A DNA stretch of 64,000 bases from Sporosarcina limicola (GCF_014873855.1 NZ_JADBEL010000004.1:62001-126000), one strand, 5' to 3'; counted from the first letter of the stretch, positions 34,511 to 43,649 are shown. The notes: generated by a model not told the origin, from the sequence alone. Numbers and translations: made by a program.

Positions 34511-35044
34511 ATGAAAAAAATACAGATGTTTACAATGATCTTTCTTGTTGCAGTGTTATTAATGGGATGTGGAATGGGAGCGAAGAAAGTTGATAACGCA
34601 ACGACGACCCCAGAGACAAATGTGGGTACAACAACAACACCTGAAGTTGTGGACAAGAGCACAGTCCCGAATGAAAGTAATAAGTCTGATTTAACGACTA
34701 CCAATCAGTCTAAGCTGGAAGTAGCTGATGAGGCTGCGACCCGTATTACTGAATTAAAAGAAGTAGACAGTGCAACCGTTATCGTTACAGATGAAAACGC
34801 ATATGTTGCAGCCGTTTTAAAGGATAATAAAAATGAAAAAGTAGCGAAGGACTTAGAGGACAAGATTGCAGAAAAAGTAAGATCTACGAACGCGGTTATC
34901 AAGAACGTCTATGTGTCGGTGAATCCTGAATTCGTGAAAAGGATGACGGAATATGGCACGAAAATTAATGAAGGGAAACCAGTAGAAGGGTTTTTTGAAG
35001 AGTTTTCCGAAGCCATGCGGAATGTGTTTCCTACTGCACGCTAA
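34511..35044 (+). CDS. YhcN/YlaJ-family sporulation-type lipoprotein
   Basis: A 177-residue lipoprotein; ATG at 34511 follows GGAGG. The signal peptide MKKIQMFTMIFLVAVLLMGC ends in a Leu-Met-Gly-Cys lipobox with Cys at residue 20. A Thr-rich linker follows. The C-terminal domain (about 85-175) has ADEAATRITELKEVDSATV, AYVAAVLKDN, EKVRSTNAVIKNVYVSVNP. This is the YhcN/YlaJ domain found in spore-membrane lipoproteins of Bacillales. A bidirectional terminator follows. It has its own unit, unrelated to its neighbours. Confidence 0.8.
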   Translation: MKKIQMFTMIFLVAVLLMGCGMGAKKVDNATTTPETNVGTTTTPEVVDKSTVPNESNKSDLTTTNQSKLEVADEAATRITELKEVDSATVIVTDENAYVAAVLKDNKNEKVAKDLEDKIAEKVRSTNAVIKNVYVSVNPEFVKRMTEYGTKINEGKPVEGFFEEFSEAMRNVFPTAR

Positions 35045-35060
35045 AATTTTTTTCCTTTAA

Positions 35061-35106
35061 AAAAACAGATTAGACAACCTACTTGGGCTGTCCAATCTGT
35101 TTTTTG
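35061..35106 (+). terminator. Bidirectional intrinsic terminator
   Basis: AAAAACAGATTAGACA pairs with TGTCCAATCTGTTTTTT across a ten-base loop region. The A run on one side and T run on the other serve both the lipoprotein gene and the convergent csiD gene. Confidence 0.88.
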
Positions 35107-35117
35107 ATTGTCACATA

Positions 35118-36056
35118 TTATTCAACAAAGTGACCACGTTGACGCATTAATTCACGATTCAAGTTAGGATTTTTTTCAAAAGCTGCTCGGCCATGTAACC
35201 AGAACAAATTGTTTAGAACAACGAGATCTCCTACAGGGAGTCCCAATTCAATCACGCTTGAATCATTCTCCATCGATGTTGATAAGTCACTTAAATAATG
35301 TGCCTGTTCAATTGTATCCGGATAAGCGAATTGATCAATATAACAGATACATGGTTTGTCATTGACTTTGAAGAATGTTTTACGTGCAACTTCTTGAGAA
35401 ACATTTTTACTTTGGGGTGCTTTATACGTGAATTTATGGTCAGCGAGTGGCGTATTAGCAAACTTATCTAACTCATTCCAGTCGTCTAGATGTAACAAAC
35501 GTGATTCGCCACCCACTGCATTTTCTTCAATCATTTTCATCATAAGAAGCCAATCTGTTGGCTCATCTACAAATGTACCGTCCGTGTGGAGTGTAAATAG
35601 TCGGTACGCTTGACGAAGATAAGAATCGCTTGAATCCGTGTCTTTTACCGAGAAGCGAGCGTAGTATTTACCTGACATAGAGTCGTGGTTTGGCATACCA
35701 AGAAGATGAGTAATTGCCGTTGCAAAAATCACATAATCATCAGTATCCTTCGTTACGCCTTCTAAGCCAAGTGTAAATCCACCCGTTTCACGATTATGAA
35801 TGATGCTTCTAATGAGTTCACTAAAATCCTCACCAAGTTGATCTAAAAGAAGTGATGAAACGATAAGACGATGATAAGGAGTGTATTCCAAACTTTCGAC
35901 AGAAACATTTTTTTCTTTCACTGTGTTCAAGAACCCTTGAATCGCTGTTTTTGAAATTTTTACATGGTACAGGCGATCCGACTGTGGGTGTACAGTTACC
36001 TCATACAATTCATTTTTTTGAACCAATTGTTGTGCTGTCTTTTCTGCGATACTCAT
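35118..36056 (-). CDS. csiD: Glutarate 2-hydroxylase, Fe(II)/2-oxoglutarate dioxygenase
   Basis: A 312-residue CsiD (GlaH) family enzyme. It hydroxylates glutarate to L-2-hydroxyglutarate using 2-oxoglutarate and oxygen. The iron facial triad is visible as His157-x-Asp159 (LFTLHTDGTF) and His288 (LFWLHGR), with a C-terminal Arg region (LMRQRGHF) for 2-oxoglutarate. TGGFTLGLEG and GKYYARFSVKDTDSSDS are typical of the family. The product would be oxidised by LhgO, whose gene is two genes upstream on the same strand. A terminator-bearing leader precedes it. Confidence 0.88.
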   Translation of the reverse strand: MSIAEKTAQQLVQKNELYEVTVHPQSDRLYHVKISKTAIQGFLNTVKEKNVSVESLEYTPYHRLIVSSLLLDQLGEDFSELIRSIIHNRETGGFTLGLEGVTKDTDDYVIFATAITHLLGMPNHDSMSGKYYARFSVKDTDSSDSYLRQAYRLFTLHTDGTFVDEPTDWLLMMKMIEENAVGGESRLLHLDDWNELDKFANTPLADHKFTYKAPQSKNVSQEVARKTFFKVNDKPCICYIDQFAYPDTIEQAHYLSDLSTSMENDSSVIELGLPVGDLVVLNNLFWLHGRAAFEKNPNLNRELMRQRGHFVE

Positions 36057-36102
36057 AAAAAAATCCTCCTATAGTTTGTGGTTTAGGGAATGAAGATAAA
36101 TA

Positions 36103-36225
36103 CAAAAAGCCAATTGCAAAGTAACCTCCTTAAAAACGAGGTGTACAAGTGCAACTGGCGTGTATTCGCATTCTGGCTTTACGGGTATAAAGTCTCAGCA
36201 AATTATGCAGTCATCTATTCATTTC
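36103..36225 (-). promoter_or_regulatory. csiD leader with conserved motif and terminator
   Basis: On the minus strand the leader carries GACTGCATAATTTGC (motif at 36198-36211) and then a terminator: GCCAGTTGCA (36150-36159) pairs with TGCAATTGGC (36109-36118), followed by TTTTT. GACTG could instead pair with the CAGTT of the terminator arm. Four other leaders in this locus have the same plan. A TTTTCA / TATAAC pair about 50 bases upstream is a possible promoter. The rest of the 286-base gap to the next gene holds no gene. Confidence 0.65.
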
Positions 36226-36342
36226 CTAATTGTACTGTTATATGCATTATTCACGATTTTGAAAAGGTGTTTTCCAAAGGTGAATATCTATTTTACTAAT
36301 TTCAAAGATATCACGGTGAACTGAATACGTCAACTAATTAGA

Positions 36343-36684
36343 TTAATCTTTTTTCTTTTGGTCATCTTCATTAATTTGATTATAATGAAGGCTTAAATCT
36401 TTCAATGCGGCAACAAGTGCATTTGTTGCTTTACCTTGGTAATATTTTTTAATTGCGGCAGTTGGTTCGTCTATTCCATCTTTTAAACTATAGCCTGTTA
36501 ATACTTGTTTGATAAATTCACGACCGTGATCTGTCACAAGTGTACAGGAAGCATCTATGATGACACCGTATTTTGTATCGACAACTGCTGTAATAGAAAG
36601 TGTATTAAAAACACTTTTTGCTGCCATTCCTTGTGGAAGACGAGCATGTCCAGCTAGAAAAATTGTTTTGCCATTGAACATCAT
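36343..36684 (-). CDS. DUF3870 domain protein
   Basis: A 113-residue protein; ATG at 36684 follows TTGGAGGG, whereas the longer frame starts inside that site. The start KTIFLAGHARLPQGMAAKSVF and the GVIIDASCTLVTDHGREFI strand fit DUF3870, a small family often found beside hydantoinase-like or GntR-controlled catabolic genes. The function is unknown; here it lies between lhgO and csiD in one orientation, so a role in glutarate use is inferred. Confidence 0.65.
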   Translation of the reverse strand: MMFNGKTIFLAGHARLPQGMAAKSVFNTLSITAVVDTKYGVIIDASCTLVTDHGREFIKQVLTGYSLKDGIDEPTAAIKKYYQGKATNALVAALKDLSLHYNQINEDDQKKKD

Positions 36685-36707
36685 GGTTTTTCCCTCCAAT
36701 TAAGTTT

Positions 36708-37919
36708 TTAAGGTGTTACTTCAATTAAGTGAGATTGTACTGGAACCCGACGAACTATTTCTTTTCCAATTTCAATAGAAGCAGTGGCGGCAGGAGATGG
36801 GGCATTGCAAACATGAATGGTCCTTTTTCCAACGATAATTTGGAAATCATCGACCATATTGCCATCATCTCGAATCGCTTGTGCACGTACACCAGCAGGT
36901 GCTGGAATAAGATCATCTTGTTGAATCTCCGGGATTAGCTCTTGTAGACTCTTCGTAAAAAGTCTTTTACTAAATGAGCGTGAATACTCGCTCATTCCTT
37001 CTTTTGCGAACTTCCCAGCGAGCTTCCAAAATCCTTTATAAGTCAAGACTTCTGCCAAATCCCTTGCACTAAAATCAGTTTTTTTATAACCTTCACGCTT
37101 AAAACTTAGAACAGCATTTGGGCCTGCATCCACTTCTCCGTCAATCATTCGTGTGAAATGAACACCTAGAAATGGAAAATCAGGATTCGGCACCGGATAA
37201 ATCAGGTGTTTAACAAGATGTCTTTTTTCCGGTTTCAACTTAAAGTACTCCCCGCGAAACGGAACAATTTTCATATCCGTTTTATAGCCAGCAGAGAAAG
37301 CAACACGATCACTATGGAGGCCGGCGCAGTTAATAACGACTTGTGCTTCAATTGAACCTTTACTTGTTTCGATTGTTACGCCATCTTGACGTTCGTCCAT
37401 CTTATTAACTTTTGTACCTAGTCTAATTTCACCACCATTTTCACGGATAATATCAGCAAACTTCTCACTCACTTGCCGATAATTCACAATTCCAGCTGCG
37501 GCTACGCGAATTGCTCCAAGCCCATTTACGTGAGGCTCGATTTCTTTTAATTCGTCAGCAGAAATCCTTTCGATGGCCAATTCATTTTGAAGCCCTCTCT
37601 CATATAGATCATCAAGAAGTGGGAGTTCCTCCTGCTTCGTTGCAACAATAACTTTTCCACAAATATCATGCTCGATAGCATGTTCTTCACAAAATCGGAC
37701 CATCGATTGACTTCCTTGTTTTGCAAAACGTGCTTTATAACTACCGGGTTTATAGTAAATCCCAGAATGAATGACACCGCTGTTATGGCCTGTTTGGTGA
37801 GAAGCAAGTGTGTCTTCTTTTTCAATCACGACTATTTTGGCATCGGGATAGCGGTTATAAAGTGCCATCCCTGTTGATAAACCTACAATTCCTCCTCCGA
37901 CGATTACAAAATCATACAT
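36708..37919 (-). CDS. lhgO: L-2-hydroxyglutarate oxidase/dehydrogenase
   Basis: A 403-residue FAD enzyme that oxidises L-2-hydroxyglutarate to 2-oxoglutarate. The N-terminus has the dinucleotide fold (FVIVGGGIVGLSTGMAL) and the conserved SHQTGHNSGVIHSGIYY segment that carries the family histidine. Later come VVINCAGLHSDRVA, FRGEYFKLKPEKRHLVKHLIYPVPNP, LGVHFTRMIDG, PNAVLSFKREG and the C-terminal GVRAQAIRDDG. Length and motifs match LhgO closely. It is downstream of the GntR gene by 18 bases and upstream of DUF3870 and csiD. Confidence 0.9.
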   Translation of the reverse strand: MYDFVIVGGGIVGLSTGMALYNRYPDAKIVVIEKEDTLASHQTGHNSGVIHSGIYYKPGSYKARFAKQGSQSMVRFCEEHAIEHDICGKVIVATKQEELPLLDDLYERGLQNELAIERISADELKEIEPHVNGLGAIRVAAAGIVNYRQVSEKFADIIRENGGEIRLGTKVNKMDERQDGVTIETSKGSIEAQVVINCAGLHSDRVAFSAGYKTDMKIVPFRGEYFKLKPEKRHLVKHLIYPVPNPDFPFLGVHFTRMIDGEVDAGPNAVLSFKREGYKKTDFSARDLAEVLTYKGFWKLAGKFAKEGMSEYSRSFSKRLFTKSLQELIPEIQQDDLIPAPAGVRAQAIRDDGNMVDDFQIIVGKRTIHVCNAPSPAATASIEIGKEIVRRVPVQSHLIEVTP

Positions 37920-37937
37920 ATGTGCATTACCTCCTTT

Positions 37938-38618
37938 TTATTTTGAGCGTTCTGTGTTCAATTGCTCCATGATGTAAATCAAGTTATTTTTCGTGTGTAA
38001 AATATGGTATTCAACGATTGAACGTAGTTCGGCAGGATCTCCGCGTAGAACGGCTTCATAAATCCGCCTGTGTTCTTCTTGTGTTTCACGGTAATAAGGC
38101 TTTAGTAGGTTAGGTGCGATTGGAGAAATGCCCAGTGTGTTAACCATTTTATGTGCACGTGGCCATTGACAACCTTGCCCAAGTAGCTCATGAAATGCTG
38201 CGTTCAAAGCGATGTACACTTCGTTTGTTTCATCTGATATTTCAAGATTCTCCATTTGAACTAAAATTTCTTTAAGCTGCTCTTTATCTTCTTCTGTTAA
38301 AAACGGAAGTGATTTTTCCACGACCAAACCTTCTAAAAGGGCTCGTACATGGAAAATCTCCTCAATGTCATCACGTGTAATGGGGGTTACAATCGCTCCT
38401 CTATTCGGCACCATTTCGACCAAGCCCTCAAGTTCAAGCTGGGTGAGCGCTTCGCGTATTGGCATCCGACTCACTTCAAGGCGATCCGCCCATTCTTCTT
38501 GGATGAGTCGCTCCCCTTTTTGTAGCGTTCCATCAAGAATGGCACGTCTAAGATTTTCAGTTACATAATGAACAATTGTAGATTTAGCTTGCTTAATGCG
38601 TTTTTTTTCAAGAGTCAA
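37938..38618 (-). CDS. GntR-family (FadR/FCD) regulator, CsiR-like
   Basis: A 226-residue regulator. TTG at 38618 is chosen because GAGGTG precedes it. Residues 10-75 are the winged helix (LRRAILDGTLQKGERLIQEEWADRLEVSRMPIREALTQLELEGL). Residues 90-215 are an FCD ligand domain with Asp/His metal ligands (HVRALLEGLVVE, ALNAAFHELLG, EEHRRIYEAVLRGD, EYHILHT). In Pseudomonas the GntR protein CsiR senses glutarate at csiD-lhgO, so glutarate sensing is a reasonable inference. A palindrome directly upstream suggests autoregulation. Confidence 0.82.
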   Translation of the reverse strand: MTLEKKRIKQAKSTIVHYVTENLRRAILDGTLQKGERLIQEEWADRLEVSRMPIREALTQLELEGLVEMVPNRGAIVTPITRDDIEEIFHVRALLEGLVVEKSLPFLTEEDKEQLKEILVQMENLEISDETNEVYIALNAAFHELLGQGCQWPRAHKMVNTLGISPIAPNLLKPYYRETQEEHRRIYEAVLRGDPAELRSIVEYHILHTKNNLIYIMEQLNTERSK

Positions 38619-38631
38619 AATATTCACCTCA

Positions 38632-38644
38632 ATCCATATTGGAT
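38632..38644. promoter_or_regulatory. Candidate GntR operator
   Basis: ATCCA-TAT-TGGAT is a perfect palindrome 14 bases before the GntR start, in the intergenic region divergent with the CoA-transferase unit. The related word GAATCCAAT is at 38703-38711. The position fits an autoregulatory site; assignment to this regulator is inference. Confidence 0.45.
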
Positions 38645-38823
38645 ACAATTTCCACCTTATCACAGCTTTTGAGTAGTTTCAACAGCTTTTTAAAGTAAAC
38701 TTGAATCCAATCCTATGATTTTAGAAATGAATAGAACAGTAAACAGAATGCTCTGATTTACATTAATCCCTTCGAATTGAATATGAAACGCCATCAAATG
38801 GTTTCAAAGGTTATCTTTCTATG

Positions 38824-39015
38824 TTTACAAGTTCGTCATAATGTGATAACATTTTGAATAATGAATCATGACGAAACATTAGTTTCACATGATTGGCATT
38901 AAAGCCGACACTGCCTAATCTGTAGAAAATCTTTTCCGAGATTTCTAATCGCAGATAAAAAGCCAGTTCAATTTGACTTACAGCAAAACTGTAGTCTTTT
39001 TGAATTGGCTTTTTA
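38824..39015 (+). promoter_or_regulatory. CoA-transferase promoter and leader with conserved motif and terminator
   Basis: TTTACA (38824-38829) and TAACAT (38847-38852) with 17-base spacing are a possible promoter. The leader has a hairpin TCATG..GAAAC-ATTA-GTTTC..CATGA near 38877-38902, then ACTGCCTAATCTGT (38910-38923). It ends in the terminator AAAAGCCAGTTCAA / TTGAATTGGCTTTTT (38957-39015), only nine bases before the ribosome site. The other leaders of the locus share the ACTG-AATCTG and GCCAGTT parts. Confidence 0.65.
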
Positions 39016-39038
39016 ATTTCAGTGAAAGGAGTGAGCGT

Positions 39039-40196
39039 GTGAGTGGGGCACTGGATACGATAAAGATCCTTGACTTATCACGAGTTCTTGCAGGTCCATA
39101 TTGTACGATGATTTTAGGTGACCTGGGTGCGGAAGTGATTAAAGTTGAAGCACCTGGCGGAAGTGATGAAACCCGTAAATGGGGTCCGCCATTTCATAAC
39201 GATGTAAGCGCTTATTATTTGAGTGCAAACCGTAATAAAAAAGCGATTTTTGCAGATTTAAAAACCGATGAAGGTATTGGAATCATAAAGACGCTGGTAA
39301 GTGAGAGTGATGTTATTGTTCATAACTTCAAAACGGGAACAATGGAGCGTTTTGGTTTAGGGTATGACACTCTTTTCGAGCTAAATCCCCGAATTGTTTA
39401 TTGTTCGATTACGGGATTTGGAGAAACGGGCCCAAATCGTTATATGCCGGGTTATGACTTTGTGATCCAAGCGATGAGCGGACTCATGAGCATCACAGGA
39501 ACCAAAGAATCGGGCCCACAAAAATTTGGAGTTGCAATTGTAGATGTTTTGACAGGTTTATACGCATGCATTGGAATTCAAGCTGCTTTGCTTGAAAGAG
39601 TGCGGTCGGGAGTAGGTCAGAAGCTGGATATTTCACTCTATGATTCTGCTGTGAGTTCATTAGTAAATGTTGGTAGTAACTATTTGATGTCCGAAGAAAT
39701 TCCGACAGCTCTTGGAAACGCACATGCAAACATTGTTCCCTACCAAACATTCCAAACAAAGGATGGCGAAATGGTTATTGCCGTTGGAAATGATAATCAG
39801 TTTAAAGCATTATGTCATGTACTTAGTACGCCCAATTTGGCAATGGATGAACGTTTTAAGACAAATCCGAAACGTGTGCAACATCGAGAAGAATTGATTC
39901 CTTTGCTTCAACTGGTTTTCCTAACTAAATCTACAGCCTATTGGCAAGGAATGTGCCGAAATAATAATATCCCTAGTGGCCCTATTCAAAATTTGGAAGA
40001 AGTTATAAAAGATGTGCAGCTGCAATCACGTGACATGTTCATTACACGGGAGCACCCGACAGCAGGGACTATTCGGATGATTGGTAGTCCTTTGAAGCTA
40101 TCACGGACGCCGATAAAAATTAACTACCATCCACCTGATCCTGGGGAGCATCATGATGAAATAATGGATCGACTGGGTCTGTATAAAAATAAGTAG
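39039..40196 (+). CDS. CaiB/BaiF family (class III) CoA-transferase
   Basis: A 385-residue protein. GTG at 39039 follows AAAGGAG; the longer frame from 38973 would begin inside the terminator. Family landmarks: ILDLSRVLAGPYCTMILGDLGAEVIKVE, DETRKWGPPF, SANRNKKAIF, VYCSITGFGETGPN, PGYDFVIQAMSGLMS, and KLDISLYDSAVSSL with the catalytic-type Asp. It moves CoA between acids. Its pairing with an acyl-CoA dehydrogenase next to csiD-lhgO suggests glutarate as acceptor (glutaryl-CoA formation), as for mammalian SUGCT and its bacterial relatives. Confidence 0.85.
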   Translation: MSGALDTIKILDLSRVLAGPYCTMILGDLGAEVIKVEAPGGSDETRKWGPPFHNDVSAYYLSANRNKKAIFADLKTDEGIGIIKTLVSESDVIVHNFKTGTMERFGLGYDTLFELNPRIVYCSITGFGETGPNRYMPGYDFVIQAMSGLMSITGTKESGPQKFGVAIVDVLTGLYACIGIQAALLERVRSGVGQKLDISLYDSAVSSLVNVGSNYLMSEEIPTALGNAHANIVPYQTFQTKDGEMVIAVGNDNQFKALCHVLSTPNLAMDERFKTNPKRVQHREELIPLLQLVFLTKSTAYWQGMCRNNNIPSGPIQNLEEVIKDVQLQSRDMFITREHPTAGTIRMIGSPLKLSRTPIKINYHPPDPGEHHDEIMDRLGLYKNK

Positions 40197-40216
40197 TTTA
40201 AAAGGGAGATAGAATA

Positions 40217-41449
40217 ATGAATTTTTCATTTTCAGAGGAGCAAGATATGTTGCGTAGCACAGTAAGAGGATTTGTGGATAAAGAAATCATGCCTCATATC
40301 GGAGCGTGGGATCGTGAAGGGAAATATGATCCAGCGATTATGCCAAAGCTTGCTGAGCTCGGAATAATGGGAGTTTGTATTCCGGAAGATTACGGTGGAA
40401 GTGGCATGGATTATAATTCGTTAGCGATTGTTTGTGAAGAATTAGAGCGTGGAGACACAGCTTTCCGAACAGCGGTCTCCGTACACATCGGTTTAAATAG
40501 CATGACGTTGTTGCAATGGGGAACAGAGGAACAGAAACAAAAGTATTTAGTTCCGCAAGCAAAGGGTGAAAAAATTGGTGCTTTTGGTTTAACTGAGCCT
40601 GGAGCAGGGTCGGATGTTGCTGCGATGCAATCTACAGCAGTAAAAGAGGGTGATCATTATATTTTAAATGGTCAAAAGACATGGATTTCCTTATGTGATG
40701 TTGCAGATAATTTCTTAGTATTTGCCTACACAGATGATAAGTCAAAAAAGCATAAAGGGATTTCTGCATTCATTGTAGAACGATCTTGGGAAGGTTTTTC
40801 TTCAAAAGCGATAACAGGAAAAATGGGAATTCGCGCAGGAAATACGGGAGAACTATTCTTCGAAAACGTAAAGGTTCCTAAAGAAAACTTACTTGGTGAA
40901 GAAGGCGAAGGATTCAAAATTGCAATGGCTGCGCTAGACAATGGCCGTTTCACTGTGGCGGCAGGAGCAGTGGGGCAAATTATGGCGTGTATTGAAGCGA
41001 GTGTTAGTTATTGTAATGAACGAGAAACATTTGGAAAATCCATAGGCAATCATCAACTTGTTCAACAAATGATAGCGAATATGGAAGCAGGCTTGCAGAT
41101 GAGTAGCTTACTCGTCTATCGTGCAGGAGAATTGAAAAATAAAGGAAAACGTAATACGCGTGAAACATCACTTGCAAAATGGCAGGCCTGTGATTTTGCC
41201 AATAAGGCAGCAGATGACGCTGTTCAAATCCATGGTGCATACGGTTATTCCAATGATTACCCTGTTGAGCGTTATTTACGAAATTCCAAAGCACCTGTTA
41301 TATATGAAGGAACACGTGAAATTCATACAATTATGCAGGCTGAGTATGTATTAGGTTACCGAGAAGATAGATTATTGAATAAAATGCTTCCTAGTTGGGA
41401 AGAACAGAAACCTGTGAAAACCTGTAAATCAGGTTGTAAAAACTGCTAA
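40217..41449 (+). CDS. Acyl-CoA dehydrogenase, probable glutaryl-CoA dehydrogenase
   Basis: A 410-residue flavoenzyme; ATG at 40217 follows AAAGGGAG. Seen: AFGLTEPGAGSD and KTWISLCDVAD (FAD/substrate site), GKMGIRAGNTGELFFENVKVP, ERETFGKSIGNHQLVQQMIANME, QIHGAYGYSNDYPVERYLRNSKAPVIYEGTREI with the catalytic-type Glu after VIY. The C-terminus is extended by a cysteine tail, CKSGCKNC, unusual for the family. Coupled to the CoA-transferase 20 bases upstream, it would convert glutaryl-CoA to crotonyl-CoA. Substrate is inferred from context; other short-chain acyl-CoAs remain possible. Confidence 0.8.
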   Translation: MNFSFSEEQDMLRSTVRGFVDKEIMPHIGAWDREGKYDPAIMPKLAELGIMGVCIPEDYGGSGMDYNSLAIVCEELERGDTAFRTAVSVHIGLNSMTLLQWGTEEQKQKYLVPQAKGEKIGAFGLTEPGAGSDVAAMQSTAVKEGDHYILNGQKTWISLCDVADNFLVFAYTDDKSKKHKGISAFIVERSWEGFSSKAITGKMGIRAGNTGELFFENVKVPKENLLGEEGEGFKIAMAALDNGRFTVAAGAVGQIMACIEASVSYCNERETFGKSIGNHQLVQQMIANMEAGLQMSSLLVYRAGELKNKGKRNTRETSLAKWQACDFANKAADDAVQIHGAYGYSNDYPVERYLRNSKAPVIYEGTREIHTIMQAEYVLGYREDRLLNKMLPSWEEQKPVKTCKSGCKNC

Positions 41450-41473
41450 CGACAGGTTTATTGGTTAAAACAT

Positions 41474-41517
41474 CAGTCACTTCTTCAAATCTTCTATAAG
41501 GTTTGAAGGAGTGACTG
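41474..41517 (+). terminator. Long hairpin after the acyl-CoA dehydrogenase
   Basis: CAGTCACTTCTTCAAATC pairs with GGTTTGAAGGAGTGACTG around an eight-base loop. There is no T run after it, so it may protect the transcript end or act as a weak terminator. The rest of 41450-41665 holds nothing else. Confidence 0.55.
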
Positions 41518-41665
41518 TATGGCGTTAGACAGATAAACTTTATGCGGTTTTGAGTGTCTGCCAAGAAATAATGTTGTGCTGTATTATTAAGAAATCTCCG
41601 TTTTTTGCACTTCCGACCAGAAGGTAGAGTACTTAAGACCTGACGAATCAAAGGAGGATTATGAG

Positions 41666-43204
41666 ATGAAATCGTTATTTAAACAACAATCGCAAAGGTT
41701 AGACACAGAAAAGTTCCTTTATATGGGGGAGCAGGTAGAAGGGAAAGTGGAAAACGGGGATTTATCTGCTCGTTTTTCTGTCGATTCAATCGAATCTGAG
41801 TTGCAGCCAATTGCCCGACAAATGAACAAGCTATTAGATTTGGTGAGTGTAAAATCAATGAACGTTGCAATTAGTATTGAATTATTAAATAAAGAGGCAA
41901 GGATTGGATTATGGGATATGTTTATTGACTCAAGGGATCCTGTGAATCCACATAATACGTTTATCTGGTCCAATCAGTTTAGAAGTATCCTTGGTTTTGA
42001 AGGTGTTCATGACTTTCCGAATACACTCGACAGCTGGGTTGTACTTTTGCATCCAGAAGATAAGGATCTCGCTATTAAATCATTTGAACAACATATGTTG
42101 GACAAAACTGACCGAACACCTTATGACGTGGAGCATCGGTTGAAAAACAAAAATGGGGAATATCGCTGGCATCGTGCAATTGCTTTAACAGTTCGAGAGG
42201 CAGATGGTACACCAATCCGAGTTGTTGGCGCTAATATCGATATTCATAAAGCGAAACTGGAGCGCCTAGCCCTTGATGATGTTTTAACGCGATTTGAACT
42301 CATTAATGCCGCTCTTAGCAAAAATATTGAAACGGTGGAAGCTCCATGGGAAATGATTATTTTAACTGATGAACCACTGAATGAACAAAACCAGTTCTGG
42401 TGGTCACCACAAGTTCGTAAAATGCTGGGTTTCCAAAACGAGAGAGACTTTCCGAACCTGTTAAGTAGTTGGAGCGATCTTATTCATCCTGATGATAAGA
42501 GCATTGTTTTTAGTGTTTTGAAAAATCATGTCATCGATCGTTTAGGTCAGACACCGTACGACATTCAATATCGTTTAAAGCATAGAGACGGACACTATTG
42601 CTGGTATCATTCGAATGGGGAAACGTTAAGAGATTCTTTAGGGAAGCCAATCCGGGTCGCAGGTACTATTCGTGATATTACGAAACAAAAAGCTAAAAAA
42701 GAATTGGAGGCAGATATTTCTGAATATACGACCGAATTTTCACATTCAGCTGAGCAATTAACGACATCCGTTCGCTCTTTCACTGAACGGATTCAGGACA
42801 TGGCAGATACATACAAAGAAACCGTTGCGATTGCTGATAAAATGAACACTCATGCGCAAGATACAAAAAACGTGACCAGTCTCATAAAAGACATCGCAAA
42901 CCAGACTAATTTGCTGGGGTTAAACGCTGCCATCGAGGCTGCTCGAGCAGGAGATCTTGGAAAGGGGTTTAATGTAGTCGCTGAAGAGGTGCGTTCACTC
43001 GCTATCAGTAGTTCAAAAGCAGTGGATGAAATTGAAGCAACAATTGACAAAGTGACTAATGCAATTGACTTAATGCTCACTCAAATTGGTACGGTCAATA
43101 AGATGATTGGCGACCAAACTGACCAAGCTGAAACGATTCAGCGTTCAACAGAGAGCATTCATGAAAGTACAAAGACGCTCGTTGATCTGATTAATAAAAT
43201 CTGA
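41666..43204 (+). CDS. Soluble chemoreceptor with two PAS domains and an MCP tip
   Basis: A 512-residue protein; ATG at 41666 follows AAAGGAGG. It has no membrane segment. Two PAS_3-type domains occur at about 70-205 and 225-350 ([12 protein letters not shown] / [29 protein letters not shown] / [17 protein letters not shown]). From 360 a coiled-coil hairpin carries the MCP tip [37 protein letters not shown]. The signalling arm is short compared with classic receptors. It would sense a soluble or redox cue inside the cell and act on CheA; its place suggests chemotaxis linked to this catabolic locus. Confidence 0.85.
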   Translation: MKSLFKQQSQRLDTEKFLYMGEQVEGKVENGDLSARFSVDSIESELQPIARQMNKLLDLVSVKSMNVAISIELLNKEARIGLWDMFIDSRDPVNPHNTFIWSNQFRSILGFEGVHDFPNTLDSWVVLLHPEDKDLAIKSFEQHMLDKTDRTPYDVEHRLKNKNGEYRWHRAIALTVREADGTPIRVVGANIDIHKAKLERLALDDVLTRFELINAALSKNIETVEAPWEMIILTDEPLNEQNQFWWSPQVRKMLGFQNERDFPNLLSSWSDLIHPDDKSIVFSVLKNHVIDRLGQTPYDIQYRLKHRDGHYCWYHSNGETLRDSLGKPIRVAGTIRDITKQKAKKELEADISEYTTEFSHSAEQLTTSVRSFTERIQDMADTYKETVAIADKMNTHAQDTKNVTSLIKDIANQTNLLGLNAAIEAARAGDLGKGFNVVAEEVRSLAISSSKAVDEIEATIDKVTNAIDLMLTQIGTVNKMIGDQTDQAETIQRSTESIHESTKTLVDLINKI

Positions 43205-43246
43205 ATTGACGAAGGATCAACTGGATATATCAAATCGTTATTTGAC

Positions 43247-43421
43247 TATATAAGTTGAACGAAATATCAACGGCCCATTTATACTTGAATAGTTGAAACA
43301 AACGCGTCAAACAAGCATATGTAGAATCAACAAAAGTGTAAAACTTAAATTCAACTTATATAAGTGCATATACTAACCACATAAAAGTACAAAAGTGTGG
43401 CTATAGTTAGAAAATAAAGAA
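43247..43421. repeat. 13-bp inverted repeat in the gap before the permease unit
   Basis: TATATAAGTTGAA (43247-43259) is repeated exactly in reverse complement at 43350-43362, about 90 bases apart. The rest of this stretch is AT-rich with no gene. The repeats could be regulator half-sites or part of a fold-back; no function is evident. Confidence 0.5.
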
Positions 43422-43627
43422 TTGACTTATAACTATAATTGTTATAGAATAGGAAATGTGAATAATGACTCCGCATTAAAAGTAGTTAAGCACTGCTTAT
43501 TTACCGCGAAGCATTGAATGTGTCGACTAATAAATAACTGTAGAATCTGCGAAATAAAAGTGGATCATGACCAGTTAAGCTATTCATTGTACTTATGTAC
43601 AATTGGATGACTTAGCTGGTTATTTTT
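43422..43627 (+). promoter_or_regulatory. Permease promoter and leader RNA with terminator (L1)
   Basis: TTGACT (43422-43427), 17 bases, TAGAAT (43445-43450). The leader carries AATGACTCCG, a hairpin AAGTAGT-TAAGC-ACTGCTT, ACCGCGAAGCATT and then ATAACTGTAGAATCTGC (motif 43537-43550). It ends in the terminator CCAGTTAAGC / CTTAGCTGGTTATTTTT (43571-43627). Most of these blocks recur in order in the HyuA leader. TAACTG can pair with CAGTTA of the terminator arm, a possible antiterminator. Confidence 0.72.
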
Positions 43628-43635
43628 ACGTTAAA

Positions 43636-43649
43636 TGAAGACGCTTTCA
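43636..43649 (+). promoter_or_regulatory. cre-like CcpA site
   Basis: TGAAGACGCTTTCA is palindromic and matches the catabolite-responsive consensus with one mismatch. It lies just after the leader terminator and about 130 bases before the permease start, where CcpA could block elongation. Confidence 0.5.

Noticed and set aside
38973-39038. ATG start 66 bases upstream for the CoA-transferase
   Set aside because: It falls inside the leader terminator and lacks a ribosome site; GTG at 39039 has AAAGGAG.
43503-43510. ACCGCG in the permease and hyuA leaders suggested a T-box
   Set aside because: The full TGGNACCGCG context, specifier stem and T-box length are missing; the terminator pairs with AACTG instead.
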